From positions 62,001 through 126,000 of the forward strand of contig NZ_FMYI01000006.1 in assembly GCF_900096905.1 (NCBI RefSeq): a stretch of DNA of 64,000 bases, in the 5' to 3' direction. The position numbers and the translations under genes were made by a program. Positions 28,601-36,963 of the stretch are shown here, one piece after another. Source of the stretch: Pelagirhabdus alkalitolerans (GTDB lineage: Bacteria > Bacillota > Bacilli > Bacillales > Amphibacillaceae). How positions within the stretch are numbered: position 1 is the stretch's first letter; every line of letters begins with the position of its first letter. The notes beneath the pieces are model-generated. The model was not told the DNA's origin and did not search any database. It saw only the letters and a program-made list of their open reading frames with translations.

Positions 28601-31600
28601 CAATGATTCGTATAAACTATGAACGGGAAGATGAAGATTATACGGATTGGGGCTTATGGACATTCGGTGATGTTGAAGCACCAACAGAAGATTGGCCAAC
28701 TGGTGCACATGATTTAACAGAGGGTCTTTATGGTGCCTACCACGACTTAGCCTTATCAGAAGATCCAGAAGAGATTGGTTTTCTCATGGTAAATAAAGAG
28801 ACAGAAGAGCAAACAGCAGATTATACGTTTAATCAACTAGATGAACATAGTCAAGTGTTTGTACGAGAGGGTGATGATACCGTTTATACAAATCCTTATT
28901 TCGTATCAGAAGAAGGGATTCAATATGCTGAATTGTTGTCCGAGACAGAAATTGAACTCACATTTAATTCAGTCGATTCGATTGATGAAGAGGATCTATT
29001 AGAAGCAATTCAGGTTATGAATGAAGCAGGTGAAGAGGTAACGATTGATGATGCGACAATTGTACAAGAAGCAGACAAGGTACTCTTAACAGGAGGTTTT
29101 GACCTTGATTTAGCACCTTATATGATCGAGTACGGAGGATCAGAAATAGAAGCGCGCATCGGCTGGCGCTTGAAAGACGAGTTATACAGTTATGATGGCG
29201 ATCTCGGTGTTAGTTTATCAGCTGATGGTGAGGCGAATTTGAAAGTTTGGTCACCAAGTGCTGATAATGTGAATGTTGTTCTTTATGATAAAGATGATCA
29301 AGATGCGGTTATAACAGAAGACTTACCGATGACACGTCAAGACCGAGGTGTATGGGAAATTGATCTTGATTATAATAACACCGGTATTGATGACTTGACA
29401 GGCTACTATTACCATTACAGCATCGAACGTGATGGCGAAGAAGTCTTGGCCCTTGATCCGTATGCACAATCTATGGCGACTTGGGATAGTTCAGATGATG
29501 ATAATAGAATCGGAAAAGCTGCGATTGTTGACCCGTCACAAATTGGCCCAGATTTAGATTTTGCGGATATCGATAACTTTGAAAAAAGAGAAGATGCGAT
29601 TATTTATGAAGCGCATGTACGCGACTTCACATCGGATCCATCGATCGAAGAGGACTTAGATCACCAATTTGGAACGTTTAGTGCCTTTATTGAAAAACTC
29701 GATTACATCGAATCACTTGGTGTAACACATGTTCAATTACTACCTGTCATGAGTTACTACTTCGCTGATGAATTTAATAATGATGAGCATTTACTTGATT
29801 ATTCATCAACGAATAATAACTACAATTGGGGATATGACCCACATAGTTATTTCTCATTAACAGGTATGTATTCAGAAGATCCAGACGATGCTGAAAAACG
29901 AATTGAAGAATTTAAAACGTTAATTGATGAAATTCACAAGCGTGATATGGGCGTTATTTTAGACGTTGTCTACAACCATACCGCACGTGAGCATATCTTT
30001 GAAGATCTTGAACCTGAATATTATCATTTCATGGATGCTGATGGAACGACTCGCACAAGCTTTGGTGGTGGCCGTTTAGGCACGACACACCATATGTCAC
30101 GTCGCATTTTAGTTGATTCGATTATGCATTGGGTTGAAGAATATAAAGTCGATGGATTTAGATTCGATATGATGGGCGACCATGATGCAGAATCGATTCA
30201 AATCGCTTATGATGAAGCGAAAGAAGTCAACCCAGATATTGTCATGATTGGTGAAGGATGGGTCACATATGTGGGTGATGAGACAGACCCAGATGTTCAA
30301 CCAGCTGATCAACAGTGGATGCAAGATACAGAAAGTGTTGGTTCATTCTCGGATGAATTTAGAAATGAGTTAAAATCAGGTTTTGGTAGTGAAGGTGAAC
30401 CGCGCTTTATTACTGGAGGCGCTCGTAATGTCGAACAGATTTTTGATAATTTGACTGCGAATCCGCATAACTTTGAAGCAACGAACCCTGGTGATGTCGT
30501 GCCGTATATCGCTGCACATGATAATTTGACCTTACACGATGTGATCGCTCAATCGATTCAAAAAGATCCAAAAGATCATCAAGAAGAGATTCATGATCGC
30601 ATTCGTCTTGGGAATTTGATGGTGTTAACAGCGCAAGGCACACCGTTTATCCATGCGGGGCAAGAATTTGGTCGAACAAAACAGTTTAGAGATCCATATT
30701 ATATTGACGAAGTGGATGAACCGCCATATAAATCAACATTTATGACGGATGAAAATGGCGAGCCATTTGAGTATCCATACTTCATTCACGATTCGTATGA
30801 TTCTACTGATGCGATCAATATGTTTGAGTGGGACAAAGCAACAAATGAAGAAATGTATCCTATTCAAACAACGACGCAAGCCTATACGCAAGGTTTAATC
30901 GAATTAAGACGTTCAACAGATGCCTTTAGAAAAGGTACTCTCGAAGAGATTGAGGAATCTGTTTCAATGATTGAAGCACCTGAAATTGGTGAAGAAGATC
31001 TAGTCATTGCTTATGAAGCAAAAGACGAATCAGGGGATATATATGCTGTTTTCGTTAATGCAGATGACACTGAACGAGTACTTTCACTTGATACAGATTT
31101 CACGAATGGTGATATTGTGGTTGATAGTGAAACAGCAGGCACAGAAGCAATTCAAGATCCAATTGGTGTTGAGCTTACTTCTGATCAGATCACGCTTGCG
31201 CCATTAACAGCGTCTGTTGTTCGTATTCAAGAAGAAGCTGTTGATGAGCAGGATCCAGATGAAGATCAAGAAGGTGAGCACGAAGAAGAAGCAGAAGATG
31301 AAGACACACCGACAGAAGAAGATGAGGACGAGAGCCCATCACTTCCACATCAAGAAATAGAACGCGAAAGCATTTCAATCGAAGCAGATACGATTGATGA
31401 TTATGTCGATCAAGATTCAGGCAATCTAGTCGTGAATGATGTGACGGATCTCGTGATCTCAAATGAAGCGATCAGTCAGATGAGTGATGATCAAAAAGTT
31501 GAAGTATCATTTGATAATTCAGCCGTTCAATTTAATTTCCCAATAAGCAATGTAAGAGGTCTTGCGCTTGAAAGTGGGGAATCTGTTAGCTTCTCCATCA

Positions 31601-32046
31601 ATCAAGTTGACACATCTGAGGTAGCATCTTTATCAGATATTCGCCTTTTAAGTGATGTATACGGGTTTACTGTGATGATTGGAGATGAAAAAATTGAGGG
31701 ACCATTCGATGAACCGGTGGAACTACAATTTGTGATTGATTCAGATGTTGTTAATGATCCAGAACGCCTACATCTTGTGTATGTAGATGACGATGGTGAT
31801 TTAACGTATTATCCGATCCAATCTTTTGATGCAGAGACAGGTCGAGTCATTGCAGAAGTCGACCACTTCAGTGCTTATGGTGTCGTTGAGCTTGACGAAG
31901 ATATGTTAGATGAAGTTGAAGCAGTAGACGAAGAAGGATTACCGGATACAGCAACGTCCATGTTTAATTATTTATTAGCAGGCGCGATGCTTCTTATTTC
32001 TGGTATTGGATTATTGATTTACAAACGTAAACAGACAAAACAATAA
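25621..32046 (+). CDS. apu: Cell-wall-anchored amylopullulanase
   Basis: A 2141-residue secreted enzyme. Signal peptide (to about 38), two CBM41-like starch-binding modules (about 45-265), a linker, then a GH13 alpha-amylase domain (about 375-870) with Asp595 in SYRVDTVKH, Glu624 in IGESWG and Asp690 in GSHDED. Two more CBM41-like modules (about 880-1095), a CBM48-like part (about 1180-1290) and a pullulanase-type GH13 domain (about 1300-1850) with the signature YNWGYDP at 1400-1406, FRFDMMGDHD and IGEGW near 1544. The end carries an acidic linker, the sorting motif LPDTAT, a membrane helix and KRKQTKQ. One protein can thus cut alpha-1,4 and alpha-1,6 links of starch or pullulan at the cell wall. 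Extremely rich in Asp and Glu. Confidence 0.93.
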   Translation: MRKRPWYDRWFAVTLVGMLLLSMVASAVPPTVTYAEENQDSEDSRQLRIHYQQDEVDYDDLYLWLWGDVTTLSEDAGEWPEGTPFNNEQMTDFVGYVDVEIEEEAEQVSFIAVTDDEDELTEVEVDILSEDMDEVWIEESGNVFYYEPIDFDTPTVRLHFLTEDGSAEPWSLWNWGNIPNPTDAGEWDEGRIPLSDEQVGDYGAYIDVEVYEDTSSFGFLFSNLETDEQTDDLTANVSEHQQFFVKEGIDEVFTNPYYVADDEEEEAPEEYEGEEDISVEASVNRDFHYNEHALLDVEIDNASDLSISRIEADTSAIGGSSNLNISPELNRVTLSASRDTSPGEYSIPVTVVDENGGQYTTETPVTIVEREKADGEKDWDEEVIYFMLTDRFSDGDESNNDPYDLDYDQYDNDRGTYQGGDFKGVTNNLDYLDDLGVDTVWLSPIVENVAHDVEYASDEIPYYGYHGYWAKDFEELNPHLGTIDEFHELIDEAASRDIDIMVDVVLNHPGYGMHPDDEIEEGAPEAYPTNEDREKFEDMIRLDPGSDDLTMELAGLPDFKTEEQQVREQIVDWQVDWIERSTTDSGNRISSYRVDTVKHVDDTTWQHFKNELVQEDPAFKLIGESWGANYQDDHGYLNTGTMDSLLDFDFKNYASQFVNGSLEEANETLTERNAFMDNHATLGQFLGSHDEDGFLYNQDGDVGKLKLAATLQLTAKGQPVIYYGEELGQSGADNWPEYDNRYDFAWEEVEDSAILDHYQSILSFRDDYSHILSRGDRSVVAGSNDDGYLIVEREYDGESVYVAFNQANEAQEVYLEVTESDAELMNYYSDDVISVETSDDDSHLVSFEIPAMDDGGTALLSVDNGQLIDTTEEMEETQDEVEDGFFRLHLDANLTDDHNLSDLGLWIWEDVASPSEDWPTGALNLDQAEENEGWLSKDIELDEDPEQIGFLINEQSGGNVTDDVIIDLLTEDTNEAWVTEDLDVFYYEPIDDDSMIRINYEREDEDYTDWGLWTFGDVEAPTEDWPTGAHDLTEGLYGAYHDLALSEDPEEIGFLMVNKETEEQTADYTFNQLDEHSQVFVREGDDTVYTNPYFVSEEGIQYAELLSETEIELTFNSVDSIDEEDLLEAIQVMNEAGEEVTIDDATIVQEADKVLLTGGFDLDLAPYMIEYGGSEIEARIGWRLKDELYSYDGDLGVSLSADGEANLKVWSPSADNVNVVLYDKDDQDAVITEDLPMTRQDRGVWEIDLDYNNTGIDDLTGYYYHYSIERDGEEVLALDPYAQSMATWDSSDDDNRIGKAAIVDPSQIGPDLDFADIDNFEKREDAIIYEAHVRDFTSDPSIEEDLDHQFGTFSAFIEKLDYIESLGVTHVQLLPVMSYYFADEFNNDEHLLDYSSTNNNYNWGYDPHSYFSLTGMYSEDPDDAEKRIEEFKTLIDEIHKRDMGVILDVVYNHTAREHIFEDLEPEYYHFMDADGTTRTSFGGGRLGTTHHMSRRILVDSIMHWVEEYKVDGFRFDMMGDHDAESIQIAYDEAKEVNPDIVMIGEGWVTYVGDETDPDVQPADQQWMQDTESVGSFSDEFRNELKSGFGSEGEPRFITGGARNVEQIFDNLTANPHNFEATNPGDVVPYIAAHDNLTLHDVIAQSIQKDPKDHQEEIHDRIRLGNLMVLTAQGTPFIHAGQEFGRTKQFRDPYYIDEVDEPPYKSTFMTDENGEPFEYPYFIHDSYDSTDAINMFEWDKATNEEMYPIQTTTQAYTQGLIELRRSTDAFRKGTLEEIEESVSMIEAPEIGEEDLVIAYEAKDESGDIYAVFVNADDTERVLSLDTDFTNGDIVVDSETAGTEAIQDPIGVELTSDQITLAPLTASVVRIQEEAVDEQDPDEDQEGEHEEEAEDEDTPTEEDEDESPSLPHQEIERESISIEADTIDDYVDQDSGNLVVNDVTDLVISNEAISQMSDDQKVEVSFDNSAVQFNFPISNVRGLALESGESVSFSINQVDTSEVASLSDIRLLSDVYGFTVMIGDEKIEGPFDEPVELQFVIDSDVVNDPERLHLVYVDDDGDLTYYPIQSFDAETGRVIAEVDHFSAYGVVELDEDMLDEVEAVDEEGLPDTATSMFNYLLAGAMLLISGIGLLIYKRKQTKQ

Positions 32047-32054
32047 GTGCTATT

Positions 32055-32094
32055 AACAATGAGCCATCGCTATTACGCGTGGCTCATTGTTTTT
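32055..32094. terminator. Terminator after the amylopullulanase gene
   Basis: AACAATGAGCCA and TGGCTCATTGTT form a perfect 12-bp stem followed by five T. Confidence 0.88.
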
Positions 32095-32110
32095 AAGGTT
32101 CAATCATTAT

Positions 32111-32584
32111 TTAAATATCAAAACGAATCTTTTTTTCTTCAAATAAATCATAGATGGCATCATAATCTTGAATTGGATAAAAATGTTGGATTTTGGGTTT
32201 TGGAAAGAATGATGAGTTACTTTTAAGTGTAACTTTGAGTCTTGTTCTAGACTGTTTATTTATTAATTCTGCGTGATCAACCTTGTCCCATTTCACACGT
32301 TTAACTAGAGAGCCTTTACCATATAATATGTGAATACCTTCACGGCTAATTCCAACCGAAGTATTGCTTGTTATAAGCATAATAGAAGCCAAAATAGCCA
32401 CGGTATAGCCACCAAAATCAGGCTTTAATGTGTAAGCCATAATTAAGAAAACAAAGCAACCAAGTGCTATCGTCACCCATGTAGTTGTCTGTAATTGAAC
32501 TATGAATATGTATTTTCTAGCTATATAGATATTTTTTAAGATCACGAACGTAAACAATGTACTTAGAAAGACCGTCTCCCACAA
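32111..32584 (-). CDS. Uncharacterised membrane protein with PH-like C-terminal domain
   Basis: A 157-residue protein with an N-terminal helix and two further helices (about 35-55 and 60-78), then a soluble part (about 80-157: GISREGIHILYGKGSLVKRV, KWDKVDHAEL) that resembles the small PH-like domains of Bacillaceae membrane proteins. The best start is a TTG with GGGAG upstream. No function can be given. It lies between the amylopullulanase terminator and the terminator of the large structured RNA. Confidence 0.6.
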   Translation of the reverse strand: MWETVFLSTLFTFVILKNIYIARKYIFIVQLQTTTWVTIALGCFVFLIMAYTLKPDFGGYTVAILASIMLITSNTSVGISREGIHILYGKGSLVKRVKWDKVDHAELINKQSRTRLKVTLKSNSSFFPKPKIQHFYPIQDYDAIYDLFEEKKIRFDI

Positions 32585-32644
32585 TACAAACTACTCCCGT
32601 CATGTTAATAATGACATCGTCTCACAATGGCTAATTTCAAACAA

Positions 32645-33084
32645 GAGAAAAGGCATGCTCATAATTTAGAGCATGCCTTTCTCCTCCCCTCTTGGGATGT
32701 GCGGAAAATTTGTTAAAGTCTTGTTATTTTGTTACTTACCAAACTGTTACGTCTCTGACGATCTGAACCCGTCGTACTTGAAGCTTGGTATTTCATCTCA
32801 CCTAAAATAGAGATGTTTCAGTTGCACTTACCGGAAAAACGTCTTACTAACTTTCTTGCAAACCATCTTACTTAACGCTTACAAAATCAGTAGCCACGTT
32901 CCTGACGAGTTATATGCCGCCAGCGAATCAAATTTTCCGCCAAGGCTGTGCAGTTCACATGTGACGTCAACACCTAAACAAATCATTCAAAACACATTGA
33001 TTAAGTGAGTCGAACAAGGGCTTACACAAAAACAAACTTTGCTTTAGGCCATGTCCTTCTCTCTCACATGCATTTAGCCTTGTA
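32645..33084 (-). ncRNA. Large two-domain structured RNA, long member of the two-copy family
   Basis: A 600-base stretch without a plausible ORF. Read on the minus strand: the 5' end CAAGGCT (33082-33076) pairs with AGCCTTG (32947-32941), and CATGTGA with TCACATG (33070-33064, 32964-32958) extends this domain. The very next base opens a 12-bp perfect helix GCGGAAAATTTG (32940-32929) with CAAATTTTCCGC (32712-32701), closing a second domain of about 240 bases that contains the hairpin CATCTC/GAGATG and several GTAAG motifs. A perfect 12-bp terminator hairpin ends the gene (32680-32649). A textbook sigma-B promoter stands nine bases before CAAGGCT. It is not RNase P, tmRNA, SRP or 6S RNA by signature; I see no match to OLE RNA but cannot test that. 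Confidence 0.75.
32649..32680 (-). terminator. Terminator of the large structured RNA
   Basis: AAAGGCATGCTC and GAGCATGCCTTT form a perfect 12-bp stem; on the minus strand TTTTCTCTT follows. The hairpin is symmetric enough to stop transcription from the other side as well. Confidence 0.82.
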
Positions 33085-33091
33085 CTATACT

Positions 33092-33116
33092 ATACCCACT
33101 TGTAAACGCTTTAAAC
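33092..33116 (-). promoter_or_regulatory. Sigma-B promoter of the large structured RNA
   Basis: On the minus strand GTTTAA (33116-33111), 13 bases, GGGTAT (33097-33092): a full match to the general-stress sigma-B consensus. The distance from the -10 box to the first helix (nine bases) is the same as for the short copy at 7 kb. A cre-like TTGTAAACGCTTTAAA (33100-33115) overlaps it. Confidence 0.7.
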
Positions 33117-33188
33117 ATTTTTTCGAATGATTTTTTCGGTTTTTTCATGCTATACTAGTTTTATTGTCTTATAAGGGGTGTCGATTGA

Positions 33189-34079
33189 GTGGAAGAACAA
33201 AAATTATTAATTATAGACGGGTTTAATCTGTTAAGTCGGGGCTATTTTGCAACGGCTTATCACCAATCAGAGGATCAATTGCCCAAAAACGATCAAGGCT
33301 TATATACGAATGCTTTGCGTGTATTTTTTCAAAAGTTATTTAACTTAATTCATACACACCAAACGTCCCATGTTACGATTGCTTGGGATGTAAAACGAGA
33401 AGAAACGAACAGACGCCAAAAATATGATTTTTATAAATCAAGTCGTCAAGCATTACCTGAACCGTTAATTCAACAGTATGAAACACTCACATTTGCTTTG
33501 ACGGATTTAGGGATCGAACAATTAACAATTCCACCTTATGAGGCGGATGATGTGATCGGTTCACTGTCGAATAAGTGGGCAGACGTGATGCAATCCCCAT
33601 GTTTTATTTACAGTAATGACCGGGATTTGTTGCAGCTGTTAAATCCGCATGTTAGTCAAATCATCGCTAAAAATAAAAAGGAACATGTATATAGTCAATC
33701 TGATTTTGAAGCGGATTATCAGATCACGCCAGATCAATGGATTGATGTGAAGGCATTACTGGGTGATAAGGGTGACAATATTCCAGGGGTGAAGGGGATT
33801 GGTGAAAAATCAGCCTTGCCTTTAGTTCAACGTTATCAAACGGTTGAAAAGTTGTATCAAGCATTGCCAGAATTGGATGCGACGTTCAACCGATCGATCA
33901 AGCGATTAACAGAAGGGAAGAAGGATGCTTTTATGAGTAAAGAGCTTGTGACAATTGATCAAAAGATTCCATATTTTGATCAGTTTGATTTGAACCGATT
34001 AAACTATGTGCCTAAACAAGAGTATATTACGACGATTTTAAGTGATTTAGGCATTAACGTTAGATTATACGCATTTTAA
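33189..34079 (+). CDS. ypcP: 5'-3' exonuclease, YpcP-like (FEN family)
   Basis: A 296-residue protein equal to the N-terminal nuclease domain of DNA polymerase I: LLIIDGFNLLSRGYFAT, IAWDVKREETNRRQKYDFYK, YEADDVIGSL, YSNDRDLLQLL and LLGDKGDNIPGVKGIGEKSA. The acidic residues in these blocks bind two metal ions; the last block is the helix-hairpin-helix. It removes flaps and RNA primers. GTG start with AAGGGGTG upstream. Stand-alone copies like this are usual in Bacilli (ypcP, xni/fen). Confidence 0.92.
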   Translation: MEEQKLLIIDGFNLLSRGYFATAYHQSEDQLPKNDQGLYTNALRVFFQKLFNLIHTHQTSHVTIAWDVKREETNRRQKYDFYKSSRQALPEPLIQQYETLTFALTDLGIEQLTIPPYEADDVIGSLSNKWADVMQSPCFIYSNDRDLLQLLNPHVSQIIAKNKKEHVYSQSDFEADYQITPDQWIDVKALLGDKGDNIPGVKGIGEKSALPLVQRYQTVEKLYQALPELDATFNRSIKRLTEGKKDAFMSKELVTIDQKIPYFDQFDLNRLNYVPKQEYITTILSDLGINVRLYAF

Positions 34080-34110
34080 TATTATTATTTTAAGAGTTAG
34101 GAAGTGTCAT

Positions 34111-34890
34111 ATGTTTATTATCTATTTACTTATTGGGCTTTTAACCACGATGATTGGTTCAATGGCTGGTATTAGTGGTGGGGTCATTATGAAGCCTGTT
34201 TTAGATATGTTTGGTCATTTCGACTTGGCTACGATCGGTGTATTATCAGGTGGTACTGTACTTGCGATGTCGAGTATGTCGATCTTAATGGCTTATAAAC
34301 AAGGAAAATCAATTGAATTCAAACAAGGTTTATTAATTTCACTTGGCTCCATTACGGGTGGTACGATTGGTAAGGAAATCTTTAATCAGTTACTGATTCA
34401 TGATCAAGTCGCTGAACATGTTGGTTGGATTCAATCAACGATTCTTGTCTTTATTTTAGTCATCATTTTTCTATTTATGCGATACAAAGACTACATCACA
34501 ACCCTTAAATTACAAAATCCATTGATTGTGATCGGTGTTGGAATGGTTCTAGGCTTTTCTGCTGCCTTTTTAGGCATTGGTGGCGGACCGTTAAATGTGG
34601 CAGTCCTTGTTTTATTATTCTCGATGGATGTAAAAAAAGCGGCACTAAACTCTATTTTCATTATTTTTTTCGCTCAATTATCTGGCATTCTAGTTGTCTT
34701 ATTTACAACGGATTTAAGTAGCTATGATCTATCCATGCTCCCATTCATGCTCGTTGGCGGTGTTAGTGGTGGTTTGATTGGATCAAGAATACGTCCGTAT
34801 TTATCGGTTAAACATGTAGGTATACTATTTAACGTGCTGATTATAAGTATTATATTTATCAATATTTACAACATTATTCAGTATTTATAG
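34111..34890 (+). CDS. Sulfite exporter TauE/SafE family protein
   Basis: A 259-residue membrane protein of about eight helices with two repeats that each carry the family glycine motif (GSMAGISGGVIMKPVL near the start, LGIGGGPLNVAVL in the middle). TauE/SafE proteins export sulfite, sulfoacetate or similar anions; the substrate here is unknown. It starts 31 bases after ypcP and may be in the same transcript. Confidence 0.88.
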   Translation: MFIIYLLIGLLTTMIGSMAGISGGVIMKPVLDMFGHFDLATIGVLSGGTVLAMSSMSILMAYKQGKSIEFKQGLLISLGSITGGTIGKEIFNQLLIHDQVAEHVGWIQSTILVFILVIIFLFMRYKDYITTLKLQNPLIVIGVGMVLGFSAAFLGIGGGPLNVAVLVLLFSMDVKKAALNSIFIIFFAQLSGILVVLFTTDLSSYDLSMLPFMLVGGVSGGLIGSRIRPYLSVKHVGILFNVLIISIIFINIYNIIQYL

Positions 34891-34942
34891 GACAAATGTT
34901 AGACTAGAATGAGAAATGTATTTTAAAAGGTGTGATATAAAA

Positions 34943-35866
34943 ATGTCAGAAAATCTTATTGAAACAATTGATCTTTATGATATGAACTTGAAGGAACGTA
35001 CAGCAAGTTATGTTTTAAATGCTGAAAAAATGACGATTATTGAAACGAGCGCATCACCATCGATCCCGCATTTATTGGAAGGTTTAGATCAAAGAGGGAT
35101 CGATTACGCCAGTATTGACTATGTGATTATGACTCACGTTCACTTGGACCATGCAGGTGGTGTTGGGGTATTGTTAGAATCACTGCCAAATGCAAAAGTC
35201 ATCGTTCATCCGAGGGGTAAACGCCATCTTGCAGATCCATCAAAATTGATTAAAGGAACAAAAGCAGTGTATGGCGATCGTTTTGAACCATTATTTGAAC
35301 CAGTAAAACCAGTAGAAGAAGATCGATTAATCGTTAAAGAAGATCAAGAAACATTAGAAATTGGCCCCGATCGAACATTAACGTTCTATGATACACCGGG
35401 GCATGCGAAACATCATTTATCCATACATGATAGCCTAACGAACAGTATGTTTACAGGTGATACGTTAGGGATGAGGTATCCACTCGAATTAACAGGAAAT
35501 CATCCGTTAATACTCCCATCAACATCACCAAATCAATTTGATCCTGAAGATATGAAAGCATCGATTGACCGAATCGAAGCGATGGGTGTGGATGCGATTT
35601 ATTTCGGGCATTATGGTCATACGACAGATCCTAAGTCTGTTTATAAAATTTTAAGAACATGGATCGATCGTTATGTAGAGATCAGTCAAGACGTTTTAGC
35701 TAAACATAATACAGAAGATATTAATGAGCAAGTAGGGCTCGTTGAACAAGCCCTTTATGAAGCCATTAAAAAAGAGCACTCGTTTGATTTAAGTGATGTC
35801 GATCCGTATTTAAAAGTGGATCTCAACATATCAAGTCAAGGGATCGTTGATTATCTCAATAAATGA
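34943..35866 (+). CDS. MBL-fold metallo-hydrolase
   Basis: From ATG 34943 (AAAAGGTGTG upstream; a frame to 34916 lacks a ribosome site) a 307-residue metallo-beta-lactamase fold protein. Metal ligands: THVHLDHAGG, the His in DTPGHAKHH, the Asp in FTGDTLG and the final His in YFGHYGHT. Such proteins are often thioesterases, glyoxalase II-like or lactonase-like hydrolases; no specific activity can be assigned. It lies in a run of plus-strand genes from ypcP to the RNase H-like gene. Confidence 0.88.
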   Translation: MSENLIETIDLYDMNLKERTASYVLNAEKMTIIETSASPSIPHLLEGLDQRGIDYASIDYVIMTHVHLDHAGGVGVLLESLPNAKVIVHPRGKRHLADPSKLIKGTKAVYGDRFEPLFEPVKPVEEDRLIVKEDQETLEIGPDRTLTFYDTPGHAKHHLSIHDSLTNSMFTGDTLGMRYPLELTGNHPLILPSTSPNQFDPEDMKASIDRIEAMGVDAIYFGHYGHTTDPKSVYKILRTWIDRYVEISQDVLAKHNTEDINEQVGLVEQALYEAIKKEHSFDLSDVDPYLKVDLNISSQGIVDYLNK

Positions 35867-35880
35867 AAAGAGGTTAAAGC

Positions 35881-36546
35881 GTGAACGTATCGATTCAAGC
35901 GATTTATCAATCTAAAAATGGTACAACGGTTCCAATTGAAACAGATCCCATGCGTGTTAAAGAGGCGATTGATGTTTGTGAGGATATGATCGAGACAAAC
36001 CGATACAAACAGATGACGTTAATGGACGATCACGATACGACCATGACATTAAAAGAGTTGAAATGGTATGCAGAAACTTCCCAACTTGAAATCAAAAATG
36101 TTAGGATTTATTTTGATGGGTCGTTCGATCACAAGACGCATGTAGCTGGTATAGGTTTTGTGATTTACTATGAACAAAGCGGGGTATCATATCGTAGAAG
36201 AGAAAGTGCACAGTTAACGGAATTAACATCGAACAATGAAGCAGAGTATGCCGCGCTTGATTTAGCAATCAGGCGATTAGTTGAGTGGGAACTGCAACAT
36301 GACGTGGTGCAAGTCTATGGTGATTCCAAAGTGGTGATTAATCAATTAATGGACGAATGGCCAGTGTATGATGAAACGTTGTTGCGTTGGGCAGACCGCA
36401 TTGAATCACGTGTAAATAAGCGAAAGTTATCACTTCATTTAAAAGCAATTAACCGAAAAGATAACAAAGAAGCGGATCGACTAGCTCAAAAAGGATTAGA
36501 AGGCCAAACGATTGAAAGTACGCTGCAATTAAACGAGGGGAGATGA
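35881..36546 (+). CDS. RNase HI family protein, YpeP-like
   Basis: A 221-residue protein. An N-terminal extension (1-70) precedes an RNase H domain: YFDGSFDHKTHVAGIGFVIY (first Asp), ELTSNNEAEYAALDLAI (Glu), VYGDSKVVINQL (second Asp) and NKEADRLAQ (last Asp), so the four catalytic acids appear to be present. It should cut RNA in RNA-DNA hybrids. In B. subtilis ypeP also lies near ypcP, and the arrangement here is similar. GTG start with AAAAGAGG upstream. Confidence 0.85.
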   Translation: MNVSIQAIYQSKNGTTVPIETDPMRVKEAIDVCEDMIETNRYKQMTLMDDHDTTMTLKELKWYAETSQLEIKNVRIYFDGSFDHKTHVAGIGFVIYYEQSGVSYRRRESAQLTELTSNNEAEYAALDLAIRRLVEWELQHDVVQVYGDSKVVINQLMDEWPVYDETLLRWADRIESRVNKRKLSLHLKAINRKDNKEADRLAQKGLEGQTIESTLQLNEGR

Positions 36547-36550
36547 TCAA

Positions 36551-36754
36551 GTGAAGTTTGGCATGAGAAAACCAAGTTTAAAGAAAAGAGTTTCAGCCCG
36601 AACAAGTCTAAAACGTCAAGTGGTTCATCGGACAAACCTCAAAATGCCAAAAGGTAAAGGGTGGGCAAGAAACCCTAAAAAGTATGCCTATAACAAAGTT
36701 TACCGAAAAACGAGTTTTGACATATTTAAACTAATAAAGAAGATGTTCAAGTGA
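36551..36754 (+). CDS. Small basic protein (67 aa)
   Basis: MKFGMRKPSLKKRVSARTSL followed by KRQVVHRTNLKMPKGKGWAR, ending in KTSFDIFKLIKKMFK. Very rich in Lys and Arg. Similar small proteins with the N-terminus MKFGMRKPSLKK and a GWARNPKKAAYN-type motif occur in Firmicutes, some in phages; the function is unknown, nucleic-acid binding is likely from charge. GTG start with GGGGAG upstream, five bases behind the RNase H gene, so co-transcribed. Its stop lies inside the terminator hairpin. Confidence 0.72.
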   Translation: MKFGMRKPSLKKRVSARTSLKRQVVHRTNLKMPKGKGWARNPKKYAYNKVYRKTSFDIFKLIKKMFK

Positions 36755-36774
36755 CTAACTTGAGCATTTTTTTA
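36743..36774 (+). terminator. Terminator overlapping the end of the small basic gene
   Basis: ATGTTCAAG and CTTGAGCAT pair with one G-T, followed by seven T. Confidence 0.75.
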
Positions 36775-36865
36775 AGTTTAAGCAAAAATCTATAGTTTTT
36801 ACATTAATTAAATTAATTGATTAAAGTTTCTATAGGATTACCTTAAGTATGTAGGGTACTTTTAA

Positions 36866-36880
36866 ATGTAAGCGTTTTAT
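36866..36880. promoter_or_regulatory. cre-like site before xylanase 1
   Basis: ATGTAAGCGTTTTAT, with the WTGNAANCG half intact. The same element in nearly the same context precedes xylanase 2 (41197-41212). Confidence 0.55.
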
Positions 36881-36963
36881 AAAATAGGAGTTGGTAGGTT
36901 TACATATACTAGAAAGGAGGCAAGTAAAGTTCGATTGTTTGATCACTAAGAAGGAGGTATTCG

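Noticed and set aside
32645..33084. Identity of the large RNA as RNase P, tmRNA, 6S or OLE RNA
   Set aside because: RNase P and tmRNA signature sequences and end-to-end pairing are missing; 6S is a single long hairpin; OLE RNA is about 600 nt and normally sits beside its protein partner gene. OLE cannot be excluded strictly without a covariance search.
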